Positions 11,328 to 24,254 of a DNA stretch of 64,000 bases are shown here, in pieces. The DNA comes from Allacma fusca. Its lineage: Eukaryota > Arthropoda > Collembola > Symphypleona > Sminthuridae. The position numbers were made by a program, and so were the translations under genes. The stretch spans positions 35,998,801 through 36,062,800 of the forward strand of contig OX359247.1 in the NCBI GenBank assembly GCA_947179485.1, read 5' to 3'. Each line of letters starts with the position of its first letter. The stretch's first letter is position 1. Below the pieces are notes generated by a model that had not been told where the DNA came from, did not search any database, and saw nothing but the letters and a program-made list of their open reading frames with translations.

Positions 11328-13451
11328 TTGCTGCAATCCCAATATGTAAAACAATTTTGTCATTTTCATTAATTACTTGATTTTGGTTTCAGATTAATTG
11401 CTAGAAAATTTTCCCACATGTGAAACAGGAGCGTTTAGGGAACACTTCAGATACAATTCAATGGACAAAATACAAATAGCCTAAGTACGAACATTTCCCA
11501 ACAAAATTTCCTTCAAATCCCACAAAATTACGTATACTTACACGCCCTAATAAAAACTCTTGGCGAATAATTAGTTTTATGAATAAAAATAAGGTATCAT
11601 ACAGGCATGGTTCAATTTTTACCACTTTGGGAGCTACTTCGGTTTTGTTTAAATCATGTAACAGTAGAAGAAATGATCCTTTTTTGTGCGCAAATTGTTG
11701 TTTGTTTGTAGTGTCCCCTGTAAACCTGAAGATCTTACGGTTTTCTTGTAAACACCCTTGCATTGATTGCATATGTTGCAAGTGAGCGGATTAGTTTTTC
11801 TCGTCACAGCTCTAAATAGGGCTAGTTTGTGGATTTATATTTGTATCCCGATGTCCTCAAGCATAACATGAAATACGACATAGCCGTCAACACTTTGGGA
11901 ATTGTTATAATTTATGCAAGATGAGAAAAAAATCGGATTAGTACCCTTTCGTATGATCTGTTATTTTGCATAAAAACAGTTTACACTTCTGCTGTCGTCA
12001 GAGTCCTATGATCTGCTTTTCATTAGTTCTAACTGCTCATAGGAGAAAGATTCGTTACTGTTTACGAGAATGTGGAACGGTCAACGTAAGGGTCGAAATT
12101 GTATTTATCTAAAATATTATTCTCGTTATTAAGGTTCGAGGTCATTGATTCGTATAGTTTCAATGCAGGATTAAAAAAATTTTCATTAGCGTCTTATTTC
12201 TGGTACATGAATGCTGAAAATTCTAGGAATGTCTTGAGTATCAATAGGGTTGATAGCTGTTGCATACATTGGTTCATTTGTCATTTGTTATCATCCTCCA
12301 TGAAGCTAACAGCTGCAAGTTTGACTTATATTTGGGACATGATTGTAAACATTCTTACGTAAACTCTATTATAGTGCACTCTCTCTCTCTCTCTACGTAA
12401 GTAAGACATACTAAAAAAAATAGGCTGTTCATGCAAGGAGAAAAAGAAAAATTCACTTAGGTACATAAACGGGACTAGTATTAGAACATCCAATATTTTT
12501 GCCCTAGTAGGGAAAAGGATTTTAAAAGGGCATCTCTTACAGGGGGAGTACACCGAATTGAATTAGTGCAACGTGAAGTTAAACATCAATTTCGAGGACG
12601 GATCTCCCCAATGAACTGGACTTGAATTCGGAATAATTTCGAGGCGTTCAAACTTTGGCCGTGGATTTGACTTCCGTTTAGGTACATACATATACATACC
12701 TATAAACCTAAGTACACATATATGGGTAATTAATTATATACATATTATCATTACGACTACATCTGTAAATGTAGTACTATTTATTCAAGGCATGTAGCTA
12801 TTTATAGTCTGCTTCTTTTTATCTTTGGGCTTGGAATTACATAATATTAAAAATGATGTAGGAATGCCTTCCATGGAGCGGGTGCCCCTCACCTACTTAA
12901 ATGCAGGCTCACACTCTAGTCCTGTGACTCCCTGACTCGGAGCATGTATTGAAGATGACCTCAATGTGACCACGCATAGATTTCAACCTCATCAGCATTC
13001 CCATATTTCTTCGTTACACTACTTATTTCCCTGCAAAAGCCCTGCCACGATTATTAAGTCCGGGACAGGGCACTCAACAACAAGAATATCCTTCACTCTG
13101 AAATATCCTTAACGGAGCCGTTGTGAAAAGTAGAAACGAATGACCTCAAGCAAGTTCCAATACAAGGATAAAATTGTGATATTCCTTCCAGAATTTGATG
13201 AAGTATTTTTATTTTCAATATAAAAGTGATTCTCTTGTGAAACTTAACATTTATCCCCAGCTCAACCAGTAATACCAGCACACTTGATTTCCAGCCGTTA
13301 CTTCATAAGATACATATATAATATTTGAGTGAATCGAGAATACCCTCGTGGTGCTCAACTCCAACTATCTGCAATACGCCCAATTATACCTAAATTTGTA
13401 AAATTTCTCGACAACATCGTAAGGTGTGGCAGTGGTACATTGAAGGATACG
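11328..13451. other. Intergenic, nothing recognised
   Basis: AT-rich spacer with a short CT run at 12378-12395. A TATA-like ACATATATAATATT near 13310 could serve the next gene. No other supported feature. Confidence 0.5.
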
Positions 13452-14387
13452 ATGAGCTTTTTAAAATTGTTTATCTTCTTTACGCTTCTTTTTGTGGCAT
13501 TCACAGGTGAGTAATATTGTACGCTGGAAGTGGACAATTCCAAAAATAATCACATGACGCATATTATTTGGTATCAAAATAATTGTCTTGTAGACTCTTG
13601 TAGAGAGTTTCCAGAGAAAAATAAAGAGAGGAGATTGAATAAAGTAAAATTTACTTTGGTGTTAAAAATGATATTTTCATAATTTAGACGTGACATCCGT
13701 AAGCTGCAAGAGACCATCTCTAGGGCGGTACGTTGTGGGAAAAGATGGAATGGAATGCGTCGCCCTCATTAAGGAAAACTGCGTTGGAATGCGGAACAAG
13801 AACACAAGGATGTGGCGTCGGGGTGTTCATGTAAGCTCATCCATTTTTCCAATAATTAATTTCTGATGCAGCGAGAAGGGAAACTTAGAAGGAATAAAAT
13901 AAGAAATTTTTGTGGAAGCCTTATTCATGGCATATTGAGTAATATAATTACATATAATTAATAATAATTCCTGAATATAATCCCTATTACTTTTCATGAC
14001 TCAAAAACAGATCCGCGATAATTGCAGTATAATCCGTCCAATGTCAGCCATAGCTACATTTTCAGGTCCGAACAACAAGTATGGCGGGGGCCCTTTTAGA
14101 CACGCCGCTATTTTTGCATCGTGTGACGTCAACGGAATCTGGGTAAGAGCATTTCATTGCTGAACTTAAGAGTATTAAATTTAATTGCAGGAACACAAGT
14201 ACAATAATTTCCTGGCGGAATTAGTCACTACAGTAGTAGTCAAGTACGGGAGTGATTTACATTTTCCATATAATACCAGGTTTACGACCAGTGGAATGGT
14301 TCCCGCGGAGTGTTGTACCGTCAAATCCCTTACAATTCCACCATTGGACACAACAATGGATCCAACTACTACACTATAACTCTGTAG
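13452..14387 (+). CDS. Secreted BPSL0067/amidase-like cysteine enzyme, bacterial-type
   Basis: Four exons (13452..13506, 13688..13830, 14011..14142, 14280..14387) sum to 438 nt and 145 aa, with a clear signal peptide (MSFLKLFIFFTLLFVAFTG). The mature protein has GKDGMECVALIK (candidate nucleophile Cys), a strand AIATFSG, then FRHAAIFASCDVNGIWVYDQW (candidate catalytic His followed by the WVYDQW motif). This Cys...His...Trp-Val-Tyr-Asp-Gln-Trp order is what I recall for small bacterial BPSL0067-type proteins, related in fold to NlpC/P60 and type VI amidase effectors that cut peptidoglycan. Secretion plus introns would fit a domesticated antibacterial gene acquired from bacteria, as reported for Tae-derived dae genes in arthropods. 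Family assignment is from memory. Confidence 0.65.
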
Positions 14388-15076
14388 CTATCCACTCTGA
14401 CACTGTGCACCAATATGACCCGCGAACATCTCATCTGTCTACATCAAAATTGTCACAAAATGATGACTATAATCAAATGGACTTGGACGTTATTGTAGGT
14501 ACCATGTTGTTACCAACCGAACTTTCTAGAGGTTTGGTAAAATTAGGAAGATTTGTATGGGTATACAATCCCACTGTAAAGGGATATTTTCACAGCGCCG
14601 TCAATACTGTATGAAGATGGAGTGATGTCTCCCGAACTATTCCAATAGCATGGTTACGTTGTCGTGTCATATTTATTAAAATCCATGCTGCGAGTGCTTT
14701 ATAATGTACAATTACCAATTTTGAACGAGTCTGCGAATTTATTTGATATCATATGTAAATACACGAGGTACATAATTATTTCAAGTAGAAAAAATTTCCT
14801 GTATTTTGCGCATCGCAATCAGTTCCATTTACACATTAGTTTTAGTTGAAAACTTGTAATGTAATTATTTTGGTTAAATTTCCTCAACACGTAGGGAAAG
14901 ATCAGGTAATAAAAAAAGATTTTGCAAATGTGCGTGCATTTACAGTAAAATTACTTGAAAATGATTATTTACCACAAAAACATCATATCCATTTTCAACT
15001 TTTAAAATAATCAGAGTTACATTTAGATTTATCGTTTACCTACGTACATTGTTTTGAAAGCAGGAGAAAAAGTTAC
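14388..15076. other. Intergenic, nothing recognised
   Basis: Convergent spacer between the amidase-like gene and the first seven-helix gene. It holds the 3' UTRs and nothing else that I see. Confidence 0.5.
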
Positions 15077-16875
15077 TCAATGAATGAGATTGTACCCTGA
15101 TAAGCGGTACATCATAGGCATCCCGGGGAGCATGAAAATAAATCCGAATATGCTCAATAATGCCTGCTGATATTCCCCGTGGGCCTCCATTCTTGAATGC
15201 ACGTACAGCTTTAGGAGTTTGAACTGAAAATAAATACATATCGTAATTCATCAATGCTTATGAAATGTGCGGAAGTACAAAATTACTTGTAGACAAAGTC
15301 ATGAATAAAATTATTCCTACTTACTGCTCTATACACATCCGCATCCACATACTGCTCCTTCCCCAACTTTAAATGGTCATTATCCGCATGACTCAGTCTG
15401 TGACCAGTGGTGAACGCAAGTTCAGTTGCTAACTCATTCAATCGCACAATAAGATACCGTGACTCATCATTGACCTGAATGGCTTTCCAAACAGTGGACC
15501 GCATTAAATAAACGTAAATTAACGATTCGACGCCCACTGCGACATAATACCGGACGACATCTGGCGGAACTCCGACGTCACCAGAGCTCATTTGAGGTTC
15601 TATAGCTACAGACATTCCGGAAGTACTGTTTGGTTGAATCGTGTTGTCCACCAAATCTTCGTAGAAGGAGGCTAATCTTTGAATCAGGAAGGTAATCAAG
15701 TCTGAGGCTCTGATACCAGATGAAGAGTAAAATGCAAATATCACCACTGATAGAAATACCCTACAGATTGAATTCACACGTAAAATTGAGTCCGCGATGA
15801 CTTTGTAGGCTTTCTTGATCAGGTAAATATGTACCAATTGCATTTTGTCCCCCCTGTGAATCGTCTTTTTGATGAATCTGTTGAGGTTATGAAGTTTGCA
15901 CAAAATAGCACCACAGATGCAGTGATACACTAGAAGCATTAGAGAGTAAGTAACTGTGTACAAATAATTGATCCAATAGTTTAGGACTCGGGCATCCGTC
16001 CAATCTTCGAATTTCCTCCGATGTCGTGTGACGAAATAATGAAGGATGTACGCACAAAATGCAATGGTGTATGTGATTGCCAAGTTCATTCGGAAATTTG
16101 ATACTTCAACATCAGTGAGGATGCTGAGGACGTCCTCGTCTTTGAATTCCTGATCCTCAGGCTCAGCGTCTGTGTTAAGTTCATAACTGGCTTCCGACCT
16201 GGCGCTGTCTATCTCGTTGTGGTTATCATTAATTGACACAATTCTTTGCTTTGAATTGCCACCAGATGACGGAGCTATTAGGGTAACGGGTCTTCCGAAA
16301 GTTTGAATGATACTGTTCAAGTTGTGTCCATACAACCATGCGTAGTTCATCATGACCAAATATGGCGACATATAAGCAAAACTTAAAGCATCCCCGGTTT
16401 CTTGATCTGTAAAAACGCCTTGAATGACCAGATGGTCGAAAATTGAGACCACTTTCCAAAATGCGTAGACGTTGATGGCAAGACACCATGGTAGCAGAAT
16501 GATTGACAGGGCTGCGGAGAATACTGTTCCAAACCGGAAGTTAAACCAGTAAGCCCATGTGTCTTCATTCAACTCTTCCCGGGTTTTCTCCTTGTCCTTT
16601 TTCCGACATGCCAGAACGATATGAACTGGAAAGCCCAATAAAATAAATGGTATCAAAACTACAAAGAAATTCTGGGACCAATATTTCCTTGATTTGTCAG
16701 CTAATTCTGCAGTCTTGGCGGATTGGGCAGGTGGTGGAACAGGTGGATAGTTCAGATCGTTGAGTACAATATCACTTTGTACGTTGCCGTTTGCGTCAAG
16801 GTTGAAATTCGTGTGATTGAGGGAATTCCGGGATCCATTTCGTTGCCGGAATACCTGGTTGTGATCTTCTGGCAT
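15077..16875 (-). CDS. Seven-helix membrane protein, family copy A
   Basis: Two coding exons: 16875..15325 (517 codons, GTAAGT donor) and 15223..15077 (48 codons plus stop, TTTTCAG acceptor), giving 565 aa. Start chosen at ATG 16875 because it aligns with copy B. Hydrophobic helices lie at about FFVVLIPFILLGFPVHIVLA, FSAALSIILLPWCLAINVYA, YMSPYLVMMNYAWLYG, ITYTIAFCAYILHYFV, YTVTYSLMLLVYHCICGAIL, VFLSVVIFAFYSSSG and VGVESLIYVYLM. A conserved tail follows (VNDESRYLIVRLNELATELA ... DADVYRA) and the last exon FKLLKLYVHSRM...RLSGYNLIH. The tail of about 110 residues and the absence of a TYxxxxxQF motif separate it from classical gustatory receptors, although receptor is the natural guess. Function unknown. 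Confidence 0.75.
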
Positions 16876-17525
16876 CCCTTTCACGTCTTTGCAGTTTCTT
16901 TTACAGACATCTATACAGTAGCAAAGAATATCTTTGAAATAATAATCCACCGTAGGAAAATAAATTTGTAAATATTTGTTTTGAGAAATTATACCTGATT
17001 GATCTACCGTATTGCTTCATTAGCTGCACAGTTTGTCATTAGGTGGAAGAAGAGGTTAAATGTGCTGATTATCTTTTTCATTGTAATCTAATCTTACTGG
17101 TATTTTCATGACGGGGGAACTGTAAAATAGCTTCGGAAAAACCTCAAAGGATTTCACACCCTCTCTAATGTGTGATATCAAACATTGCTTATCCTGGGAG
17201 CGCATAAAACTTGCTAATGTCCATGATGAAAATGAACATGATGTAATCATTGAAATGCTTAATTTGTATTATAACTGGTTATTGCTATGCAGATAGGTAA
17301 TACTCTAATGGCTGACCTTGCTTTTTCAAATTATACCTTTTGGCACTAATTCTTTCAGTTGGAAATATGAGTAATGACAAATAATTGAGTTCAATTAGTT
17401 TACTACAATTAGAAGAGCTTTATGCACACATGTTAGTATATGGATTACACAATGCCTAAATTAAAAGAAGCATTAAAAAAGCATTAAATTCAATCTTTGA
17501 TATCTAAATTTATCAAAAATAAAGA
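16876..17525. other. Intergenic, 5' flank of copy A
   Basis: AT-rich. An alternative in-frame extension upstream of the copy A ATG has no ATG. Confidence 0.45.
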
Positions 17526-17598
17526 CGATCCTGCCAGGATTCGAACCTGGAATCTTCTGATCCGTAGTCAGACGCGTTATCCGTTGCGCCACAGGACC
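17526..17598 (-). tRNA. tRNA-Arg (anticodon ACG)
   Basis: The minus strand reads GGTCCTG ... CAGGATC plus discriminator G, 73 nt without CCA. Acceptor stem is 7 bp (one G-T). A-box-like TGGCGCAACGG and B-box GGTTCGAATCC are present. The anticodon arm is TCTGA-CTACGGA-TCAGA, putting ACG at positions 34-36, which decodes arginine CGN codons after A34 to inosine editing. No intron. Confidence 0.95.
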
Positions 17599-18112
17599 TT
17601 GTGTGTTCAGAGGTTGATTCATAAAGTCGGTTTACTTGTTTTGAATAATGTTTACTTAATTGCAGTTAATTACAGCAAGTAGTTTCCAGTGTTTTTGCTC
17701 CGTCAGCAATAGTTTTGGCAACAGCTCTATTCACTGAAAGCGTACACAAATTACAGATGACATATATCTAGGTGATGAGCAGTCTAAGTAAACAGAATTT
17801 GCCCCTGCTGGAGCGTCACCCTTCCCTACGTCTGTGTAATCCATTCACTAAAGATGTCGCTACTATTGACCTGATAAAGCATAACTGCCAGGAGTCCTGT
17901 TTTTCTTTTTTTGTCAAAATATTTACATAAACTGTATAATTTTATCTGTACTTTTACAACAAGCTTTTATATTTCTAGTTACATCACACCAGGCTATTTA
18001 AGAGACCACGATTTTAAAGATAGTTTTGTAAGAGAGGCAGGCAGACATGGATGAAGAGAAAATAGAAGATGGTGAGGGATCACACCTTATTATAGCAATA
18101 TATACATAACAA
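17599..18112. other. Intergenic, nothing recognised
   Basis: Spacer between the tRNA and copy B. ATGGATGAAGAGAAAATAG at 18048 looks like a possible plus-strand start but has no partner exon. Confidence 0.4.
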
Positions 18113-20017
18113 CTAATGGATAAGATTGTATCCAGTCAGTCGAGTGATTAAAGGCATTCCGGGGAGTAAAACAATTATTTCTAGGACATTCAGCAGTGCC
18201 TGATGTTGTGACGCTGCAGCTTCCATCCTGGAGTGCACGTACAACTTCAGAAGTTTGAACTGTAATAATTATTCAAAAAAACATTTGCTTTTATTGTGTC
18301 CTAGGACATAAATATAGGCATGTCGAGTTTACCAGGCTATTTTTGTTTTTTTACCCCGGGGTGGCATAAAAAATTAGATGCAAAAAAGAAATGGAAGATA
18401 GAAGATATGAATACGAACTGCAAAATAAAAGTAATTCTAATAATTCATATTCAATTATTATATATCATTTGAAAAACTCACAGCTCTGTACACATCCGCA
18501 TCCGCATAAAATTGCTTCCCCGCCTTTATTAGATGATAGCTATCAACATGACTCACGTTGCATCCAGTGGTGGAGGCAAATTCAGTTGCTAAGTCATTCA
18601 ACCTCACTACAAGATACCGAGACTCATCATTTACTTGAATGGCTGCGAAAATCGCCGACCTCATTAAATAAATTAACAGCAAGGATTCGATGGCTACCCC
18701 CACAAAAAATCGGATAACACTAGGTGAAACTCCTACTTCTGAGTTTGTTGGTTCCTTGTCTTCTAAATCATTGACCGCTTCTGCACTTGAAGCATTGATT
18801 GCAGTAACCATGTTAATGTTTGCTACTTCAGCCAAGCTTTCGATTAAAAACTTAAACAAAGGGGTAGTTCGAACTCCTGATGTAAAATATAATAACGCCA
18901 GTAGCCATGCTACAAATAATCGACTGAACGCATTGACCTGGACAATGCAGTCCGCAATGACCTTGTAGGCTCTCTTGATTAAATAAATATGCACCAACTG
19001 GATTTTCTCTCCCCTATGAATCAACTCATTAATGAATCTATTGAGGGATTGGAGCTTGCATAAAATACCTCCACAAAAGCACTGGTACACTGGAAGTATT
19101 AGAGTGTAAGTCACTGTGTATGCATAGTTGTTCCAATGGAAACTCACTCGATCCTCTGGCCATTCTTCAATTTTTATACGATATTCCGTCACAAAATAAT
19201 GAAGCATGTACAAAATAAAGGTAAGTCCATATGAGATCATCAAGTCTTTACGGATACTTGACAATTTGACATCAGTCAGGATGAAGATTACACTGGAGTC
19301 TTTGAGTTGGTGTTCATGGCCAGGGTCCTTGTTAAGGTCAAAACAGGCTTCAGAAGTCGTACTGCCAGCTTGATGGGGATCATTGATAGGTGCACATATT
19401 TGCGCTGGATTGCCTCCAGATGGCGGTGCTACTACTGCAACATGTCTTCCGAAAGTTTGTATGAGACTGTTCATGGTAAGTCCGTAAATCCATGCGTAGT
19501 TCATCATGGCCAAATAAGGCGACAAATAAATAATGGTCAAAACATCAAGAAAATCTTGATCACCAAGAACCCCTTTGATGATCAGACGATTGAAAATTGA
19601 AACCACTTTCCTAAAACCATAGGCATTGATGATGAGACACAACGGGAATAGAATTATAGTCAGAGCGGCGGAGGTCTTTGATTGAAACAGAAACTTAAAC
19701 CAGTCAGCCCATGTGTTTTCATTAAACGTTTCTTTGGTCCTCTTCTTCGTGCTTTTCCGTCTTGTCAGGAGGATATGGGCTGGAAAGCCTAGCAATATAA
19801 AAGGAATAAAAACTACAGAAAAATTCACCATCCAATATTTTTTTGATTGCCACGCTTGCTTTGAAACTTGAACTGAATGGAGCATTTGAGGCGTTGTTGA
19901 TTTATTCGGGCAGTTGGGCCCATGGCCATTACTGCTATTTATTTCGAGATTCACATTAATGGTTTGGCTTGAGGAAATATTCCGCTGTCGGAGATTATAA
20001 GGTAGAGTGTTTTTCAT
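18113..20017 (-). CDS. Seven-helix membrane protein, family copy B
   Basis: Exons 20017..18482 (512 codons, GTGAGT donor) and 18259..18113 (48 codons plus stop) join in phase 0 after DADVYRA, giving 560 aa. It is the closest relative of copy A: same FLLGFPxHI first helix, INAYGFRKVVSIFNRLIIKG, SPYLAMMNYAWIYG, the intracellular-looking loop RFINELIHRGEKIQLVHIYL, and VNDESRYLVVRLNDLATEFA. The last exon has the same length as in copy A (147 nt, FKLLKLYVHSRMEA...RLTGYNLIH). The start is the first ATG in frame (MKNTLPYNLRQRN). Tandem orientation and identical exon structure show duplication. Function unknown, possibly chemosensory. Confidence 0.75.
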
Positions 20018-22437
20018 TTTTGCAGTAGCTATTTTTGTATCCAACTCAAAATTTCCCTTTGAGGGAATGAGCTGTCTTTCAAGCGACTGTATTTTCGAAC
20101 GGTACTGTCGGCCAGGTAGTGAGAATTTTCGCTTTTGCTATTTTGAAGTTAGACAGAAAGCTGAAGTAATACGTACTCTGGTCTTGTTGCACTGACATGC
20201 CAAATAAACAACTTAATCCGCCAATCATGGTCGGTGCTTTAGTAAAGAGCAGAAAGATTTGTTGAAATTAAATAATACTATTTTAAGCCATCAAAAGGCG
20301 GACTGATATTATGTTGAATGGTCGAAGATGTCTAGTCATACTCTTATTAGTTATAATGTTGCTTCAGTCCTATATTGTGATAATTCTAGTCTATGCTGCG
20401 TTTGCGTTAGTTAGTTTATATAACCTCCAATCTTCGCAGTAGAAAGTTATACCAATTTATATCCCTACTGTGAATTTGTGAAAGCTCAAGTGACAATAGT
20501 TGATAATAGGTATGATCACTAATTTGGATGTAGTCATGCAAGTATTACAGTCGTCATTAAAGGAGACAGGTGACATTGGAAATGTTTTCTCCCAGAAATA
20601 ATTCCTAGTAATCGAACTAAAATGTTCAGACATGGACAAATTTTGATTCAAGGTCTCGGTCAATACTGTAAGTGGCTCTAAATGGAATTGAACTTATTTG
20701 AGTTCAGATTAAAATGGCCACATTTGTAGTGTCTTTTTACAAAATTATATGATTACATATGCATACACTAACTGGTAATATGCCAGCCTGACATTATTAC
20801 CATATGAGTAATCCGTATGTAGTAAATACTACCAAGGTGACACCAACCTTGTATACTTGCGTGTAAGAGGCAGTAATAGTTCAGTTAGACTTGATATTTG
20901 ACCTTCTAGAATGTTATTACCCGTTACTTATTATTGTAACGACCCTTTTTTCTTAGGAGATTTGTTCAAATACAGAATTACTGATTTATCACTTCACAAA
21001 AAAGATTAGTAATGCAAACATAGATTATTTCTACAGTCCGCACCAATACATGAAAAAACACTCAAAACCAAGATTGAAGAAAACATCAGCACACCTGGTG
21101 TTACCTCTAATGTTAAACTGGTACTAGTATTATGGCAATTTTGAAAAGCACTGACAATACTTCATACCTGGCTGGCAATACCCTCCAAACCCCAGCCAAG
21201 CCTGTTAGTAATTACCCGAACGGTTTCTACACACCACAGAGTATTTGTAAGTAAAACTTCACACCAAAAATTAATTCTCAACCTTTAATAACTTGTTTTG
21301 CGTATGGAAACATTCAATACTTGAATGTTGTGTCTGCAACTAGAGCACACAAGGTTTCGTTCCGTATTTTGTAGAAACCCAAAGGCAAAATGTGCCTGTG
21401 CTGCAACAATTGTGACCAATGGGTCCTCATAAAAAGCACCTGGGTTTCTTGTCAAATGTATGAGTTGAATTCATGCATTTGTATACTAGATACTGTATCT
21501 ATAATTAATTATATGTAGCTGCAAATTGCAAGCAATAATTGCTTATTTTATACACTCTGCCTTTGTGCGTTATACATACATATGTATGTTCAAATGCAAT
21601 TGACGTCCCCATCTGAATACATTAAATGGTTTTTAAACTGAATCACTAAATGCCTAAACAATGCAAATGACATAGACTGATGAAAATGTGAGTAATAATC
21701 GATCAACCGCTGTAACAGTTATAATAATTGCATTTTTGTATTAGTGCTTTCGTAAATCTAATACAAACTTTACTGGAAACATTGTTTTTATTATTATCCA
21801 AATGTATACCCCTGTGCAGTGCATTTGAATGCATATAATTTCAGTTACCGGGAATCTCTTATTATTTTTCCAGGGCCGCTGATTATTTTTTCAATAATTT
21901 GACGGATAGGGGAATCCCTAAAGTGTAGGTTCTAAAACTATCTAGATTTAAAAAACATCGAAAATTTGTCTTTATTCATTTGAATTTTGATCCATCAATT
22001 GATTCATAATGAGACTAACAATACATATTTTTAACAATAAGGGAATGCCGTCGTTCTGAATTCCTCAATACTCCTATCTAGTTATTATGTATCAACCTTT
22101 TTTCATCGAGTGAGATCATTTTTCTTTACAAAAACATACGCAAATATTCATGTGAGCCCTTCTATTTCTCCTAATGATCGCATTATTCCATAAGGGAGTG
22201 TAAGGCCTATATGTAGATTCTAGAGTTCAGTAAAGGGCGAGGAGGGATCTCCAGAACCTTTCCGACTGGGGAAAACTAATATAGGATTTGCATCGTACAT
22301 TATAAATATTGTCAAATTGAATATTTTTGAAAAAGAATTGCATTTAAGTACAATTCAAATTTCAATTTCATTTAAATGAATTCCACATTGCCATGTATGT
22401 GAAGTGTGAATGCATAAAACTGCGTCCAGTTTACAAA
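20018..22437. other. Intergenic, nothing recognised
   Basis: 2.4 kb of AT-rich DNA between the A/B and C/D pairs. I see no gene, clear repeat or transposon end. Confidence 0.45.
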
Positions 22438-24254
22438 TTAATGTGTTAGATTATATCCGAACAGACGCTTAGCAATGGAAGGTTGGAAATCTGGGAGTCC
22501 AAAAATATTCAGCAATGCCTTGTGCCTCCCAGCATGAGTCTCCATCTTCGAATGCATGTAACGTTTTAGGAGGCAAAACTGCAAGGAAAAAATGTAAACT
22601 TTTAAAATGCGTTATTTTTTTTGTCAGAGTGAGTGTAAGACTATGTAAATTGGAAGACATAAACATTAAGAATATTTCTTCCTAATTAAATACGTTCTTG
22701 ATAAGACAACTTTCCTTCTGTTTGATTACGGGTACATAGTTATACCTTGTAAGAAGGGAAAACACTTGCATATGTCAATTTGTGAATACAGATAAAAGAT
22801 CTTTTACATATTAGCAATACGAACTTTACCGCTCGATAAACATCTTCATTAACAAAATTCTGCTTGAATCTTGGATCCAAAACACCCTGAGTCTGCCAAG
22901 TCTTGAGATTATCAAAATGCATATGCTCCTGAGTCAGCTGCCGGTCCGCAGATGGAAAGTCGCATGCCAAATTATTAACTCTGGTGTGTAGATAGCGGGC
23001 CTCATCATTTGCATGCACTGCATCATACATACAATTAAGGGTCAAGTAGAGGTACATAAGGGCTTCAACTATCATCCCCATGAATATCCTAACGGAGTCA
23101 TCCGTCAATCCAATATCCAAAGTCACGAGAGATATGCTTTTTGACCAGTCTGAGGTCAAATCCTTAGGAAATTGTTCAACAGCCCGGAGAATCCTCGCGA
23201 ACAAAAATATTAGAATGTTCACTGAATTTGTTAACATGGTGTAGTACAGAACGTTAAAAATCGGCTGCATTGTATTACGACAAAGGAAGTTCACATGCAA
23301 AATGTCATCACATATCTTTGCATAAGTTCTCTTAATGTAAAAGACATGGCTCAACCTCAAATTCTTCTCAGACTCTACAACTCCTCGGATATATCCATTG
23401 AGCCTGTGGAATTTCCAAGTAATAATCCCACTGAAGTTTGAGTACACAATTAGCATGCAGCTGTAGAAAATTATACATGTGTAATTGGCACAGTGCCTGT
23501 AAATGGACTCTAAGGGCCACTTTTCAATTTTCATGCGATGGCTTACTATCAGTACGTGCACCACATGAGTCACAGTCCACAACACATAAGATCTTATCAT
23601 GTAGGAACGAAAGCCCTGTAATTCAATCTCAGTCTTTATCGTTGCAATGTTCACTTGATCGTAACTCCCTGGATTATTTCCCTTCCAGTAAGTAGACTCT
23701 TTAGCATTTGATACCTCGTTTGGGGAATTTGTACAAACTTCCGGAACCCAAATAGGTCGTAATAGAGATCTCAACATTGAAGCAATGGCGTGTCCCCCCA
23801 ACCAAATATAGTTCACAGTCATTACAAAGGGACCCACGGATAAGATGTTCCCAATATCTATAAAATGTAGTAATGTTAGCTTACCACGGATCAACCAGTC
23901 TACTATGATTCTTCCAATTAGGAAAGCTAAGTAAGAGGTTGAAATGAAATACACGGGTGATAACAAAATTGTCATCCAAGAGGATAAACGTGTTTTGAAC
24001 CGGAACCTGAACCATGTCTTCCACTCAAAAGGGTACATATCTTCGTTCTTTAATTCCTCTTGGGAATTTATGGAAGGCATGATATGAATTGGTAGCCCGC
24101 AGGCAAACAGGGGTGAGAGGGCAATATAGAGATTTTGTCGCCAGAAATTTTCTTCGTTGTAGATACCACTTGCTTTTTCAAAACTATGCTTTCCATCTTG
24201 AGAAAAATTGTCTTCCATAGAAACACTTATTTCTGAACATTTGTTTGTACGCAT
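22438..24254 (-). CDS. Seven-helix membrane protein, family copy C
   Basis: Exons 24254..22830 (475 codons, GTAAAG donor) and 22578..22438 (46 codons plus stop) give 521 aa. Same plan as A/B but a different subfamily shared with D: FWRQNLYIALSPLFACGLPI, WMTILLSPVYFISTSYLAFL, VGPFVMTVNYIWLGGH, IIFYSCMLIVYSNFSGIITW, the loop RLSHVFYIKRTYAKICDDIL, IFMGMIVEALMYLYLTLN, and the tail ANDEARYLHTRVNNLACDF. It ends NEDVYRA | FCLLKRYMHSKMETHAGRHK ... RLFGYNLTH. The phase-0 intron at DVYRA is conserved in all four copies. Seven hydrophobic helices are followed by a ~120-residue tail. Function unknown. Confidence 0.75.

Noticed and set aside
14185-14614. Alternative plus-strand frames of 64 and 120 codons over the last amidase-like exon
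   Set aside because: They read through an intron or in the wrong frame. Splicing at 14142/14280 gives the WVYDQW motif and a natural stop at 14387.
15036-15254. 72-codon minus-strand frame over the last exon of copy A
   Set aside because: Different frame; the phase-0 frame matches the conserved last exon of copies B-D.
18048-18075. ATGGATGAAGAG...GAAGATG|GTGAGG as a plus-strand first exon
   Set aside because: No downstream partner exon in phase was found before copy B, and the stretch is low complexity.
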